Shown: piece by piece, positions 16,889-26,690 of the stretch
Numbering within the stretch: the first letter of the stretch is position 1
Layout: the number at the start of each line of letters is the position of its first letter
From: Dyadobacter sp. CY261
GTDB lineage: Bacteria > Bacteroidota > Bacteroidia > Cytophagales > Spirosomataceae
DNA: 64,000 bases
Direction of reading: 5' to 3'
NCBI RefSeq assembly: GCF_021440085.1
Contig: NZ_JAKCPW010000001.1
Span: 1,054,001 to 1,118,000 of the forward strand
Program-made: the position numbers and the translations under genes
Notes under the pieces: generated by a model
Told to the model about the DNA's origin: nothing
The model's database searches: none
What the model saw: only the letters and a program-made list of their open reading frames with translations

Positions 16889-18991
16889 ATGCAACTCGAT
16901 ATTCATCATCAAACTATTCTTGAATACCTGACCCAGACCGACAAGCCGATCTTTCTAACCGGACGGGCGGGAACAGGTAAAACAACCTTTTTGCAGCATA
17001 TCCGCCAGGACCTGGCCAAAGAAATGGTGGTGACCGCTCCGACGGCAGTGGCAGCGATTAACGCAGGTGGCGTTACGATACATTCTTTCTTTCAGGTTCC
17101 GCTGGGTCCCTTGGTGCCTGGTGTACGTGGAAAGAATCAGCCACAGCCCACAATCAGGTCTGTGAATCCGGAGAAGGAAAAAATGCTTCGGCGGATGCAG
17201 TTGCTGATCATAGACGAGATCAGTATGGTAAGGGCAGATACGCTGGATTACATAGATACGCTGCTTCGGCTTGTAAGGGCATCGGCAAGACCCTTCGGAG
17301 GCGTCCAGCTGCTGATGATCGGCGATCCATATCAGTTGCCACCGGTCACCAACAACGACTGGGATATGTTAAGCTCTTTGTATAAAAGCCCGTATTTCTT
17401 TGATAGCCTGGTTTGGGGTTCGTCGGGCTTTCTGACATTTGAGCTATCGCGCGTTTATCGCCAGACCGATCCTGTGTTTATCGACATCCTCAACAGTGTC
17501 AGGGATGGCAAGGTGACGGAAAATACCCTTTCTTCGCTGAACGCGCGGTACATTTCCCAAGCGGATTCTGACCTATCCGACTACGTTACGCTTTCTACTC
17601 ATAATAGCAAGGTCAAAGAGATTAATCAGCAGCGGCTCGACGCATTACAGACTCCACAGCATCTTTTCAGCGCGACTATCTCCGCCGACTTTCCTTCTGA
17701 GGCGTTTCCGGCTGAGAAGGAGCTCATTCTTAAAGAGGGGGCTCACGTCATATTTATTAAAAATGACACCTCCGGAAAAAAACAATACTATAATGGGCGA
17801 GCAGCGCGCGTCTCGCGCATCGAGAACGGGCGGGTGCATGTCACTTTTTTCGATGATGGCTCCGACTTTATCGTGACTCCGGAAATCTGGCAGAATGTGA
17901 AATATGCTTTGTCTGAGACTGAGGGAAAGATCAGCGAATCCAGCGCGGGGACATTTTCGCAGTTGCCGTTAAGATTGTCCTGGGCTGTGACCATTCATAA
18001 AAGTCAGGGCCTGACCTTTGACAAGCTTGTGGTCGATGTCCGTACTGCGTTTGCTCCCGGGCAGGTGTATGTGGCCCTGAGCCGGTGCCGCTCACTGGAT
18101 GGCCTTGTGCTACTCGCGCCCGTCAACGCGGCCAGCGTAATGGTGGCCCCGGCAGTGAAAGCCTTTATGCAAAATGCCTCGATAAACGCTTACGACAGTT
18201 CGCGCCTGGCTGCCGTACGACATGATAGCCTCAGGGAAGCGGTGCTGGATTTGTTTGACTTTACAATCCTTGCGGAATGCTGGGAGTCGGTGTTTGGGTT
18301 TATCAGGGAAAATGATGTGCTCCATGGGCTTGTCCAGCAGAGGACTGACGCTATATCGAAGTTGATCAATATTGAATTGCTAAAAGTTTCGGCCAGTTTT
18401 CGCAAGCAAGAGCTATTGACGCTCCTGAATCCGTCGGAGAGGCGGAGCTGGGAAGCCCTGGGTGAAAGGCTAACAAAAGCTACCAGCTATTTCTTTTCCA
18501 AACTCAATGAGGCTATGCGCGAAATTGGTGATTTGCTCTCCCAATGCCATCAGCGCGTCTTGGCCCCCGACTTTCATTTGTCTGCTGCGCGATTAACGCA
18601 CTGCATCGGGCTGAGTGCCGCAATTTTTTTGAAATTGCCGGAGGTGACGAGCCTGGACGACCTTGTTTTAACGGCCGCAAAAGCATTACGCGATTACCAA
18701 TCGGACAAAAGCGAGGCCAGTCCGGCGGCAAGCGGTAAAAAGCAACCGATAGTCGACGGAGCGCTCTTCGATAAATTACTTGAATGGCGGGCCAATCTTG
18801 CCCAGCAGCGAGACGTACAGCCGTATACGATTGTGTCGGATGTCGTCTTGACACAAGTGGTCAAAAAAATGCCAAATACACTAACTCAATTATCACAAGT
18901 CAAAAATTTCGGACAAGCAAAGGCCTCAGACTTCGGGCCTGATATTATTCGCATTATTCTTGCAAATAATGGGGCTAGTCAACTTTTCTAG
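16889..18991 (+). CDS. PIF1-like DNA helicase with C-terminal HRDC/HTH-like region
   Basis: This superfamily 1B DNA helicase has 700 residues. Walker A is GRAGTGKTTF (Lys31), Walker B is LLIIDEISMV, and motifs follow at IGDPYQLPPV (motif III region), WAVTIHKSQGLTFD (motif V) and YVALSRCRSLDGLVLLAP (motif VI). About 200 residues of helical sequence follow the helicase core, ending in a short HRDC/HTH_40-like module near the C-terminus (LTQLSQVKNFGQAKASDFGP). The frame is open from TTG 16871, but ATG 16889 fits the family start. Such proteins unwind DNA or RNA-DNA structures such as G-quadruplexes. It is monocistronic. Confidence 0.93.
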   Translation: MQLDIHHQTILEYLTQTDKPIFLTGRAGTGKTTFLQHIRQDLAKEMVVTAPTAVAAINAGGVTIHSFFQVPLGPLVPGVRGKNQPQPTIRSVNPEKEKMLRRMQLLIIDEISMVRADTLDYIDTLLRLVRASARPFGGVQLLMIGDPYQLPPVTNNDWDMLSSLYKSPYFFDSLVWGSSGFLTFELSRVYRQTDPVFIDILNSVRDGKVTENTLSSLNARYISQADSDLSDYVTLSTHNSKVKEINQQRLDALQTPQHLFSATISADFPSEAFPAEKELILKEGAHVIFIKNDTSGKKQYYNGRAARVSRIENGRVHVTFFDDGSDFIVTPEIWQNVKYALSETEGKISESSAGTFSQLPLRLSWAVTIHKSQGLTFDKLVVDVRTAFAPGQVYVALSRCRSLDGLVLLAPVNAASVMVAPAVKAFMQNASINAYDSSRLAAVRHDSLREAVLDLFDFTILAECWESVFGFIRENDVLHGLVQQRTDAISKLINIELLKVSASFRKQELLTLLNPSERRSWEALGERLTKATSYFFSKLNEAMREIGDLLSQCHQRVLAPDFHLSAARLTHCIGLSAAIFLKLPEVTSLDDLVLTAAKALRDYQSDKSEASPAASGKKQPIVDGALFDKLLEWRANLAQQRDVQPYTIVSDVVLTQVVKKMPNTLTQLSQVKNFGQAKASDFGPDIIRIILANNGASQLF

Positions 18992-19183
18992 AGCGTGTCA
19001 AATAATGGATGGATTACTGAAATGTAATGTCTGGGTAGTGTTCCTCATGGCATAGATATAACGTCAGTATCAAGGATAAAACTTTATTCCAGGATTTCAC
19101 TCTCCATTCCATAATCCAGCATCACATTGAGTAATTAGTTGGTTACACCGACTTTTCTTTCGCATAACTATCTAATTATCATT

Positions 19184-20635
19184 ATGAAGCATCTATCTAC
19201 GCTTCTCCTGCTTCTGCTTTTGAGCAGAATGTCATTCTCACAATGTCCCCAAAATGGCACGTTTACAAGTCAGGCGGCTATCGATGATTTTGCCATCACT
19301 TATGGAAATTGTTCTGTTTTAGGTAGGGTTGGTATTAGCGGGTCTGACATCACTAATTTAAATGGTCTTTTGGGGCTTAAAACTGTCGAGATTTTGAGTA
19401 TCGATATTAGTAACATGCCTATTAAGGATCTTACCGGGCTTAACAATCTGACAACTATAACAAATGGATTGGGTATCCAGTCAACAGTTGGCTCCCAAAC
19501 ATTTCTTGAAAGCTTCAATGGGCTGTCCAGCCTTACAAGTATTGGTGATTTACGACTTTTTAGACTTGGGCCGCAATTTAAGACCCTGTCGGGCCTCGGA
19601 AATATTCAATCCTTCTATTACTGCATTATTGATGACTGCGATGGATTGACCGATCTCAGTGGATTTGAAAGCATAGATTATATATTCAGAATTTCAGTTG
19701 GAGATTGCGATAAGCTGCAAAGTTTGAATGGGCTTCATAATGCTTATTCCATCGATGGACTTTATCTCAATCACAACCCGTCTATGACTACGATGGGCCT
19801 CACAGGTGCGCATGAAATAATCGAACTGTATGTCACTGAAACCGGCATGGTCAACTTCGACGGTCTTGAGAATTTGACGAAGCTTGCGTCGATTAACATA
19901 TCTGACAACCCATCGCTAGAGAGCATTGCCGCCTTGAAGAATGTCGATTTTTTGCCTTGGGATATACGAATTTCCTCAAATCCCAATCTTGACGGGTGCA
20001 CGCTACCGTTCTTGTGCAACGCGTTTGCCCAAAGGGAATATTACCTTAGTGGTAACAAAGGAAGCTGCAGTTCAAGAACTGCATTGCTCGCCGCCTGCGA
20101 ACTGCTTCCAGTGACCTTAGCCCAATTTGATGTAACTAACGAGAACGGCGTCAATACCCTTCAATGGTCAACTGTGTCTGAACTCAACAGTGAGAAGTTT
20201 GAAATAGAGTACAGCAGTACGGGCAAAAGTTGGAAACAGCTCGGTACTGTTGCAAGCAGTGGGGATAGCGATTCACTTAAAACCTATTCCTTTATCCATC
20301 GCACGCCTGAGGCAGGAAACAATTATTACCGGCTTCGTATGGTCGACCGCGATAAAACTTTTGCATATAGTAAAATTGCCCATGCTTATGTTTATGGAAA
20401 AGTTGCAAAGGTTTACCCGAACCCGGTGTCAGATAGATTAGAGCTGACGCTGCCTGACTGGGATCAGGTTGATCTTTTCCAGTTAATTCGAACGGATGGC
20501 AAAATTGTGTTCGAGGCGGAACAATTACCTGAGAAAGTGATTGATGTGGCCAAATTTACTGCTGGTAATTATATCCTAAAAATAACCGATAAGGATGGAT
20601 CTTCGGCAGTTCATAGAATTTCTCTGGTTAAGTAG
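19184..20635 (+). CDS. T9SS-sorted LRR/receptor L-domain-like secreted protein
   Basis: This secreted protein of 483 residues has a clear signal peptide (HLSTLLLLLLLSRMSFSQ). Degenerate leucine-rich repeats similar to the receptor L-domain fold follow (about 20-290), with recurring units such as LTGLNNLTTITNGLGIQ and FDGLENLTKLASINIS. A beta-sandwich segment (about 305-400) leads to a C-terminal type IX secretion sorting domain of about 80 residues (VYPNPVSDRLELTLPDWDQV ... GNYILKITD). The protein is therefore exported by T9SS and probably surface-anchored or released. ATG 19184 is chosen directly before the signal peptide. A binding or adhesive role is inference. Confidence 0.88.
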   Translation: MKHLSTLLLLLLLSRMSFSQCPQNGTFTSQAAIDDFAITYGNCSVLGRVGISGSDITNLNGLLGLKTVEILSIDISNMPIKDLTGLNNLTTITNGLGIQSTVGSQTFLESFNGLSSLTSIGDLRLFRLGPQFKTLSGLGNIQSFYYCIIDDCDGLTDLSGFESIDYIFRISVGDCDKLQSLNGLHNAYSIDGLYLNHNPSMTTMGLTGAHEIIELYVTETGMVNFDGLENLTKLASINISDNPSLESIAALKNVDFLPWDIRISSNPNLDGCTLPFLCNAFAQREYYLSGNKGSCSSRTALLAACELLPVTLAQFDVTNENGVNTLQWSTVSELNSEKFEIEYSSTGKSWKQLGTVASSGDSDSLKTYSFIHRTPEAGNNYYRLRMVDRDKTFAYSKIAHAYVYGKVAKVYPNPVSDRLELTLPDWDQVDLFQLIRTDGKIVFEAEQLPEKVIDVAKFTAGNYILKITDKDGSSAVHRISLVK

Positions 20636-20660
20636 CGGTTTATATTGGGGCTCTGCTTTG

Positions 20661-20762
20661 TTAAATTCTGTGTAACGTCCAGCTATCTTTGATCAACGAT
20701 AGAAACTCTTTGTTTGTCCAGGTTAATTCGAGCTCAATTTCCGGCGGGAATACTATGAAACT
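20661..20762 (-). pseudogene. C-terminal gene fragment, possibly a methyltransferase
   Basis: A minus-strand frame of 33 codons ends at TAA 20661-20663 and reads as protein (FPPEIELELTWTNKEFLSLI). The pattern recalls the C-terminal end of some SAM-dependent methyltransferases (x-W-xx-xxF-xx-xxx-W), but identification is weak. No start or upstream part exists: the preceding bases belong to a different remnant, an esterase fragment. Confidence 0.3.
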
Positions 20763-20764
20763 CA

Positions 20765-20992
20765 TTAACCCGCATGTTTTTCCTGTGTCGTGAAACGTTC
20801 GTGGTTGTTGAACGACTCCAAACCCCTGCCTTTTACAACCTTTTTTGCATATAGTTGCCCTTCGTCACGGAGCGGATCAAACTCAGCGGTAAGCACCAAG
20901 GCTGGTGGCAAACCGCGAAGATCATCTCGCTTAACAGGGCCAACATCCGGATTAAGACAAGAACAAAAACCGGTTTTATTAGTAATCCCGTT
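20765..20992 (-). pseudogene. Alpha/beta hydrolase (esterase) C-terminal remnant
   Basis: Directly after the IclR stop codon the same frame continues, without a start codon, into [20 protein letters not shown] and then QLYAKKV. This is the hallmark segment of fold-3 alpha/beta hydrolases (HSL-type esterases) that carries the catalytic Asp (here in AEFDPLRD). The N-terminal two thirds with the nucleophile serine are absent and the sequence after it does not match the family, so it is a dead fragment. Confidence 0.75.
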
Positions 20993-21730
20993 TCATTCCA
21001 GCTTCTGACTGATCTGCGTTGCTGTGTCCCGGAGTGCTAGCACGATTTCTTTTTGCCGGGAAGCTGAGCAGCGGTAATCCGGCAGGAAGATGCTCAGGCC
21101 GGCAACAACTTTGTCCTTGGCAAATACCGGCACCGCGAAGCCGCGTACGTGCGTGTTCTTTAAATGCGTCATGCAAATCCCTTCCCGCCTGATACTAATC
21201 AATGCTTCCATCAGCGACATGCGGCTTGCAGCTTCTTCCCAAAGCTCTGCATCGGGAAGCCCGTTATGCGCTATAAAACGTTCCAGTTCCTTTTCCGGGA
21301 GATAAGCCAGCAGCAGCCTGCCACTCGCAGTTTCGTACACATTCCGCTCGGAACGGACCTGTACCTGTATATCCTGGGTTGAATGCACGGCATAAAGGAT
21401 GTAACGCTTCTGATTCCGCAGTACTCCAAGCAGGCACGATTCATTAAGCATTGCCGTAAGCTGCGCCATAGAATCGCGCGCGGCTACGACGAGGTCCTGT
21501 TCGTATTTGACTTCATTGGTAAGCCTGTAAGCCGCAAGCCCCAGCCGATAGCCTTTCTTTTTGCCCACATGTTCCAGATAGCCCTTCCCGATCATCGTGT
21601 TAATGATGTTTGAAGCTGTTGCCTGGTTGAGTTGAAGTTCATACGAAATTTCAGTCAGCGTCACAGCCTGACCGTTGCGCTGTGCAACGAGTTCGAGAAT
21701 ATCCAGTGCCTTGATTATAACTTGTACCAT
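20993..21730 (-). CDS. IclR family transcriptional regulator
   Basis: This DNA-binding regulator has 245 residues. The N-terminal winged helix (about 5-65) contains IKALDILELVAQRNGQAVTL and QATASNIINTMIGKGYLEHV. The C-terminal ligand-binding GAF-like IclR domain (about 75-243) ends in a region with GLSIFLPDY. It is divergent from the first SusC gene across 289 bases and is the likely local regulator of the utilisation locus. IclR proteins often respond to acid or uronate-type intermediates (KdgR is a pectin example), which fits the gene content; the ligand is inferred. Confidence 0.92.
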   Translation of the reverse strand: MVQVIIKALDILELVAQRNGQAVTLTEISYELQLNQATASNIINTMIGKGYLEHVGKKKGYRLGLAAYRLTNEVKYEQDLVVAARDSMAQLTAMLNESCLLGVLRNQKRYILYAVHSTQDIQVQVRSERNVYETASGRLLLAYLPEKELERFIAHNGLPDAELWEEAASRMSLMEALISIRREGICMTHLKNTHVRGFAVPVFAKDKVVAGLSIFLPDYRCSASRQKEIVLALRDTATQISQKLE

Positions 21731-21949
21731 ACTTTATCGATGTGATAGTAAATCTAGGGCAATGTGATGGTTAAAGCAAAAAATCTTTAATTTTTTGCCA
21801 GAGTATGGGAGTGCTTCCTAAATGTCTTTTTGTAGGTATAAATAATTGATATATAGCACATTAAACTATAAAATTCACTGTTTGGCCAAGCAAGTGCTCT
21901 TGAAAATTTTAATCAAAATAAATTTATTATACAAAAACTGTGTGTGAAA

Positions 21950-22005
21950 TAAATTTGTTTATTAATATTGCATTGTTGAAGTATTATTTACTATTGTTGA
22001 AGTAT
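21950..22005 (+). promoter_or_regulatory. Promoter region of SusC 1 with direct repeats
   Basis: Within the AT-rich divergent gap (21731-22019), TAAATTTG at 21950-21957 matches the TAnnTTTG -7 consensus about 63 bases before the SusC start. Two exact copies of the 13-mer ATTGTTGAAGTAT lie at 21972-21984 and 21993-22005, spaced 21 bases (two helical turns) apart, downstream of that box. They could be regulator sites. No convincing -33 box was found. Confidence 0.45.
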
Positions 22006-22019
22006 AATCCAATAACCCT

Positions 22020-25000
22020 ATGGAAACAATCTTTACCAGCAAGCCGGTTTGGTGGCTTGGTATTTGTCTTCTGCTGCTGACCGATTCGGTTTTCGCCCAA
22101 ACGATCACCGGCAGGATTTCTGATGAAAATGGCGCGAAGTTGCCCGGCGTGAGTGTCGTATTGAAAGGCACGCAAAAAGGCACTTCTTCGAATGTTGACG
22201 GCGAGTTTTCAATTGCCGCATCGGGACCGGCCTCTATGCTGGTGTTTTCATACGTGGGATATGTAAGTCAGGAAATTGCAGTGGGCGATCGCACCCAAAT
22301 CAACCTAACGCTCGTCGAGGATAACAAATCACTTCGCGAAGTGGTGGTGGTCGGTTATGGCACGCAGGAAAAGAAGGATTTAACAGGGGCCATCTCATCC
22401 ATTGCAGCCAAGGACATTGTCAAAACGCCGGTATCGGGTTTCGATCAGGCTTTGCAGGGACAGGTGGCCGGACTTCAGATATCAAGCTCGTCCGGCGCGC
22501 CGGGCAGCAACACCAATATCCTGATTAGAGGAATAGGGTCGATATCCGGTGGTAATGAGCCTCTTTTTGTGATCGACGGCTTTCCGGTTTCCGGCGCGGG
22601 AGTAGGAAATCCATTGAACACGATCAGTCCCAACGATATTGAAAGCATCGATGTGCTCAAAGATGCTTCGGCCACTGCAATTTATGGGTCCAGAGGCTCT
22701 AATGGCGTCATTATCGTGACGACCAAGCGCGGCAAATCCGGAAAAGCGCAGATACAGGTCGATGCCTACACGGGATTTCAACAACTGGGCCGCAAAATTG
22801 AAATGATGAATGCCGAAGAGTTTGCAAGATTCACGATAGACGGTCGTAATAATGGCTATCTCGACAATGTCGCAACCGGTAAAATAACAGATCCCAATAG
22901 CGTCCGGCCCGCAACATTTCGCATTCCCGTGGATTTGCAGGATCCGGCAGTATTGGGAGAAGGCACCGACTGGCAGGATGCGATCTTCCGCAATGCGTCC
23001 ATTAGCAATATACAGGTGGCTGCCTCAGGAGGAAATGAAAATGTACGTTATGCCGTTTCGGCAGGTTACTTCAATCAAAAGGGTATAATTATTAATACGG
23101 GATTGAAACGGTATAGCTTCCGTGCCAATGCCGATGCCAAAGTTTCAAAACGCCTTACCGTGGGCGTGAGCCTGCTGCCAAGCCTCACATCCCAGGACAA
23201 CCTGCCTTTTTCGGGACACTACGGAGGATTCGGTATCATTCAAACCGCCATGGGCATTTCGCCACACGTACCCATATACCGGCCAGACGGATCATATGGC
23301 AATGAAATACCAGCGCCGGAGGGCTCCGCGGGCTTTCAGAGTCCGGTTAAAATCGCTAACGAATACAAAAACCCTTCATCTCAGTTCAGACTGTTGGGTA
23401 ACACTTACGCCGAATTTGCGATCTCAGGCGATCTCAAATTCCGGACAACGTTCGGGGCCGATCTGAATTATTCAAAAAATCAGATCTGGATACCATCTAC
23501 ACTAAGTACATCGGCACCGATCGGCATCGCCTCTGCGACGGCTACCCGCTCAGAGAATATCAACTGGTTGAACGAAAACACATTAAGTTATAAAAAGACA
23601 TTTGGGAAGCACATGGTCGATCTGGTAGGCGGCTTTACAGCACAGCGCGAAACAGGCGATGTGATCACTGCCAATGCTATTAATTTCCCCGATAACCTGA
23701 TCCCCAACATTAATGGCGGCACAGTCAACAGCGGAACAGAGAACATTCAGGATTATACCATTTTATCGCTGCTGGCCAGGGCCAACTACACATTCAACGA
23801 CCGGTACCTGATTACGGCGACGCTTCGCCGCGACGGATCATCCCGTTTTGGCGAGAACAACCGCTGGGGTACTTTCCCTTCCGCCTCGGTGGGCTGGCGG
23901 GTCTCAGAGGAAGCATTTATGAAGTCCCAGCATTTTGTCACCGATCTCAAACTGCGGGCAAGCTACGGCCTCACAGGCAACAATGCGATCGGTAATTACC
24001 GCGCGATTGGTCAGCTTACCAATGCCAATTACATCATCGGCGATGCGCTTACGCCCGGGCTGGCACGCAGCTCGTTTTCAAACGGACAGCTGGGCTGGGA
24101 ATCGATGAAACAGCTTGATCTGGGCCTGGACCTTTCCCTGCTCGACGGCAGAGTTAACCTTACGGCCGATGTTTATGACAAGCGGAATACCAATATGCTT
24201 TTTAACATATCCACACCCGGAGCAACCGGATTGACCAACGCAGTGGTTAACCTGGGAGAAGTGCAGAACAAGGGTCTCGAACTGGCATTAATGACCCGCA
24301 ATACGGCCGGGGCATTCAAATGGACCACCAATTCCAACATTACCTTCAACCGAAACAAAGTGCTGGCCATGAGTACGGATGCCGAACGTATTTTCAGCAG
24401 TGCAAACGGACAGGTTGCCAACACGCACGTAACACAGGTGGGAAGCCCGATCGGTGTTTTCTTTGGTCGTCGCCAGTTGGGTATTTTCCAGACTGCGCAG
24501 GAAGTGGCTGAGTACAAAGCGCAGCCACTGGCCAAACCCGGCGATGTGAAGTGGAAGGATATCGATGGCAACGGCGTGATCAACGACAACGACCGGGAGG
24601 TGATCGGCAGCTCGCATGCCAAATACTTTTTCGGGTTTAACAACACTTTTACCTATAAAAACCTCAGCCTGGATATTGCTACCAATGGGATGGTCGGTTA
24701 CCAGATCTACGACGGCACGTTCATGATCAACAATGCCGGGGTGCAGAACAACACCAAATATGTTTATGATAACCGCTGGATTTCTCCCGAGCAGCCAGGT
24801 GACGGAAGGTTCGGCAGGACGATCAGGGGCGGTAAGAACACCAACACCGTTTACAGCTCGCAGTATCTTTTCAACGGCTCCTATTTGAGAATCCGCACCG
24901 TAACACTCGCGTATATGCTGCCGCAAAGCCTGACGCAGCGCGTGGGCTTGCAGAATGTGCGTATATATGCGACCGGTACAAACCTGTTCACGTTCACCGG

Positions 25001-25121
25001 TTATCGCGGATATGACCCGGAAGTAAGCGTTTCCAACGACAATCTGCTCGCCTCGCGCTCCGACTTTGGAAATTATCCCATCGCACGGTCATTCACACTA
25101 GGCATTAACCTCTCATTCTGA
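22020..25121 (+). CDS. SusC/RagA family TonB-linked outer membrane transporter (pair 1)
   Basis: This outer membrane TonB-dependent importer for oligosaccharides has 1033 residues. After the signal peptide (ending SVFAQ) comes a carboxypeptidase-D-regulatory-like domain (ITGRISDENGAKLPGVSVVL). A linker follows, then the plug domain with the SusC signature (VLKDASATAIYGSRGSNGVI) and a C-terminal barrel ending in aromatic SFTLGINLSF. It pairs with the SusD gene 19 bases downstream and works with periplasmic enzymes encoded further along. It has no STN domain, so control is more likely through the adjacent IclR protein than by anti-sigma signalling. Confidence 0.96.
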   Translation: METIFTSKPVWWLGICLLLLTDSVFAQTITGRISDENGAKLPGVSVVLKGTQKGTSSNVDGEFSIAASGPASMLVFSYVGYVSQEIAVGDRTQINLTLVEDNKSLREVVVVGYGTQEKKDLTGAISSIAAKDIVKTPVSGFDQALQGQVAGLQISSSSGAPGSNTNILIRGIGSISGGNEPLFVIDGFPVSGAGVGNPLNTISPNDIESIDVLKDASATAIYGSRGSNGVIIVTTKRGKSGKAQIQVDAYTGFQQLGRKIEMMNAEEFARFTIDGRNNGYLDNVATGKITDPNSVRPATFRIPVDLQDPAVLGEGTDWQDAIFRNASISNIQVAASGGNENVRYAVSAGYFNQKGIIINTGLKRYSFRANADAKVSKRLTVGVSLLPSLTSQDNLPFSGHYGGFGIIQTAMGISPHVPIYRPDGSYGNEIPAPEGSAGFQSPVKIANEYKNPSSQFRLLGNTYAEFAISGDLKFRTTFGADLNYSKNQIWIPSTLSTSAPIGIASATATRSENINWLNENTLSYKKTFGKHMVDLVGGFTAQRETGDVITANAINFPDNLIPNINGGTVNSGTENIQDYTILSLLARANYTFNDRYLITATLRRDGSSRFGENNRWGTFPSASVGWRVSEEAFMKSQHFVTDLKLRASYGLTGNNAIGNYRAIGQLTNANYIIGDALTPGLARSSFSNGQLGWESMKQLDLGLDLSLLDGRVNLTADVYDKRNTNMLFNISTPGATGLTNAVVNLGEVQNKGLELALMTRNTAGAFKWTTNSNITFNRNKVLAMSTDAERIFSSANGQVANTHVTQVGSPIGVFFGRRQLGIFQTAQEVAEYKAQPLAKPGDVKWKDIDGNGVINDNDREVIGSSHAKYFFGFNNTFTYKNLSLDIATNGMVGYQIYDGTFMINNAGVQNNTKYVYDNRWISPEQPGDGRFGRTIRGGKNTNTVYSSQYLFNGSYLRIRTVTLAYMLPQSLTQRVGLQNVRIYATGTNLFTFTGYRGYDPEVSVSNDNLLASRSDFGNYPIARSFTLGINLSF

Positions 25122-25140
25122 AATTCATAACCGGATTATC

Positions 25141-26583
25141 ATGAAAATAAGACATATAAGTTTAGCCATTCTGGCCTTCTGGCTCAGCGCTTGCAGCGAT
25201 TTCCTCTCCGTTTTGCCGGAAACCGAACGCACCGTGGCCAATTTTTACAAAACACCGGCCGACTACAATACCGCCGTGATCGGTACCTACGCGACATTCA
25301 AGCATGCCGGATTGTACGGTACAGGCGGTGGCTCGCTGATCTGGCTGGGGGAAGTTTCAACCGACAATACCGAATATGGCTATACGCGTACGCCGGTCAG
25401 CGCGATTGGTTTTGAAATTGAAGATTTGAACTATTCCCTTTCAAACACCTATTTCCGCGATGCATGGCTTGGGCACTACCAGGGAATCGCACGTGCAAAC
25501 GGGATTTTGGACCGGATCGGTGATGCTGAATTTGATGCCGGACTGAAAGCGCAATACGAAGGTGAAGCCCGGTTTCTGCGTGCTATGTTTTATTTCAATC
25601 TGGTGCAGCTATTCGGCGATGTGCAACTGATCACGACCGAGATTGGCGATCCGTACGCGACTGCCGATATTCAACGCTCACCGGCGTCGGACGTGTACGC
25701 GCTCATCGAAGCCGACCTGGCTGTGGCCGAAGAGAAACTTCCAGCAACAATCACCGCAGCTAACGCGGGGCGTGCTTCCAAATGGGCGGCAAAGGCGCTG
25801 CTGGGTAAGGTCTTACTAACACAAAAGAAATATGCGCCCGCAGCCGCAAAGCTGAAAGAAGTGATCGATTCAAATGCACACCGTCTGATGGCCAGCTATG
25901 CCGATGTGTTTTCCGCATCGACTTCGTTTGCCAACAACAAGGAGGTGATCTTAGCTGTGCAGAACAAAGGCGGGCAAATTGGGCAGGGCGGAGGATTTTA
26001 TACCCTGTGGACGCCTTTTGGCGCGGCATCACCAGATTTTGGTGTGTCCGGCGGGCCGGGCGACGGGGTCAACAAGCCGACCGCCGACCTGATTGCAGCA
26101 TATGAGAAGGGTGATGTTAGAAAAACGGCATCCATAGCAACGTCCTACACGAACACGGGCGGGGTCGTCATCAACGAACCTTATCCGGTCAAATTCATTC
26201 AAACGGGCATTATCCGTGGCGAATCGGACGTGGATTACCCCGTACTTCGCTATGCCGACGTGCTGCTGATGTATGCCGAAACCTTGAACGAGCAAAATCA
26301 GCCAGCCGCCGCATTACCGCTGATCAATCAGGTGCGTAAACGCGCCGGATTGCCGGATCTGACCGCGGGCACGCAAGCCGATCTGCGGCTCGCCCTGGAG
26401 AATGAGCGCCGCGTGGAATTCGCTTTCGAAAGCCAGCGCTGGTTCGACCTGAAACGGACCGACCGCTTTGTGCCGGTTATGACTGCCAAGGGCCATCCGG
26501 CCAAACCTTTTCAGAATCTGTACCCGGTTCCGCTACGAGAACTTGAACTGAACAAGAAACTGACCCAGAATCCGGGATATTGA
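25141..26583 (+). CDS. SusD/RagB family glycan-binding lipoprotein (pair 1)
   Basis: This surface lipoprotein of 480 residues forms the lid of the SusC channel. Lipobox LSAC places the lipidated Cys near residue 18. An N-terminal SusD-like domain (TPADYNTAVIGTYATF, EARFLRAMFYFNLVQLFGDV) is followed by tetratricopeptide-like helices. The C-terminal RagB/SusD region has the family end (YADVLLMYAETLNEQN, ENERRVEFAFESQRWFDLKR, NPGY). It is translationally close to its SusC partner. The bound glycan is unknown, though uronate-containing plant polymers are suggested by the surrounding genes. Confidence 0.95.
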   Translation: MKIRHISLAILAFWLSACSDFLSVLPETERTVANFYKTPADYNTAVIGTYATFKHAGLYGTGGGSLIWLGEVSTDNTEYGYTRTPVSAIGFEIEDLNYSLSNTYFRDAWLGHYQGIARANGILDRIGDAEFDAGLKAQYEGEARFLRAMFYFNLVQLFGDVQLITTEIGDPYATADIQRSPASDVYALIEADLAVAEEKLPATITAANAGRASKWAAKALLGKVLLTQKKYAPAAAKLKEVIDSNAHRLMASYADVFSASTSFANNKEVILAVQNKGGQIGQGGGFYTLWTPFGAASPDFGVSGGPGDGVNKPTADLIAAYEKGDVRKTASIATSYTNTGGVVINEPYPVKFIQTGIIRGESDVDYPVLRYADVLLMYAETLNEQNQPAAALPLINQVRKRAGLPDLTAGTQADLRLALENERRVEFAFESQRWFDLKRTDRFVPVMTAKGHPAKPFQNLYPVPLRELELNKKLTQNPGY

Positions 26584-26624
26584 CGTGAATTCAAGGTTTC
26601 TCTTTGCGTGGACCTTAAATGAAA

Positions 26625-26678
26625 GGCCATGTTTACGATTCGCCGGTGCTCATCGCGGATAGAGAAACAGTAATTTAA
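26625..26678 (+). pseudogene. C-terminal relic of a third glycosidase paralogue
   Basis: Between SusD 1 and the propeller-glycosidase gene, the plus frame reads GHVYDSPVLIADRETVI followed by TAA 26676-26678. This matches the end of the glycosidase at 31361-32845 (VPVYDAPVLIADKSLITLK, then stop) at nearly every position of the VYDxPVLIAD core. An in-frame stop lies 5 codons upstream and no further similarity is visible, so it is a short deletion scar of a related gene. Confidence 0.6.
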
Positions 26679-26690
26679 ATGTGGTAACAG

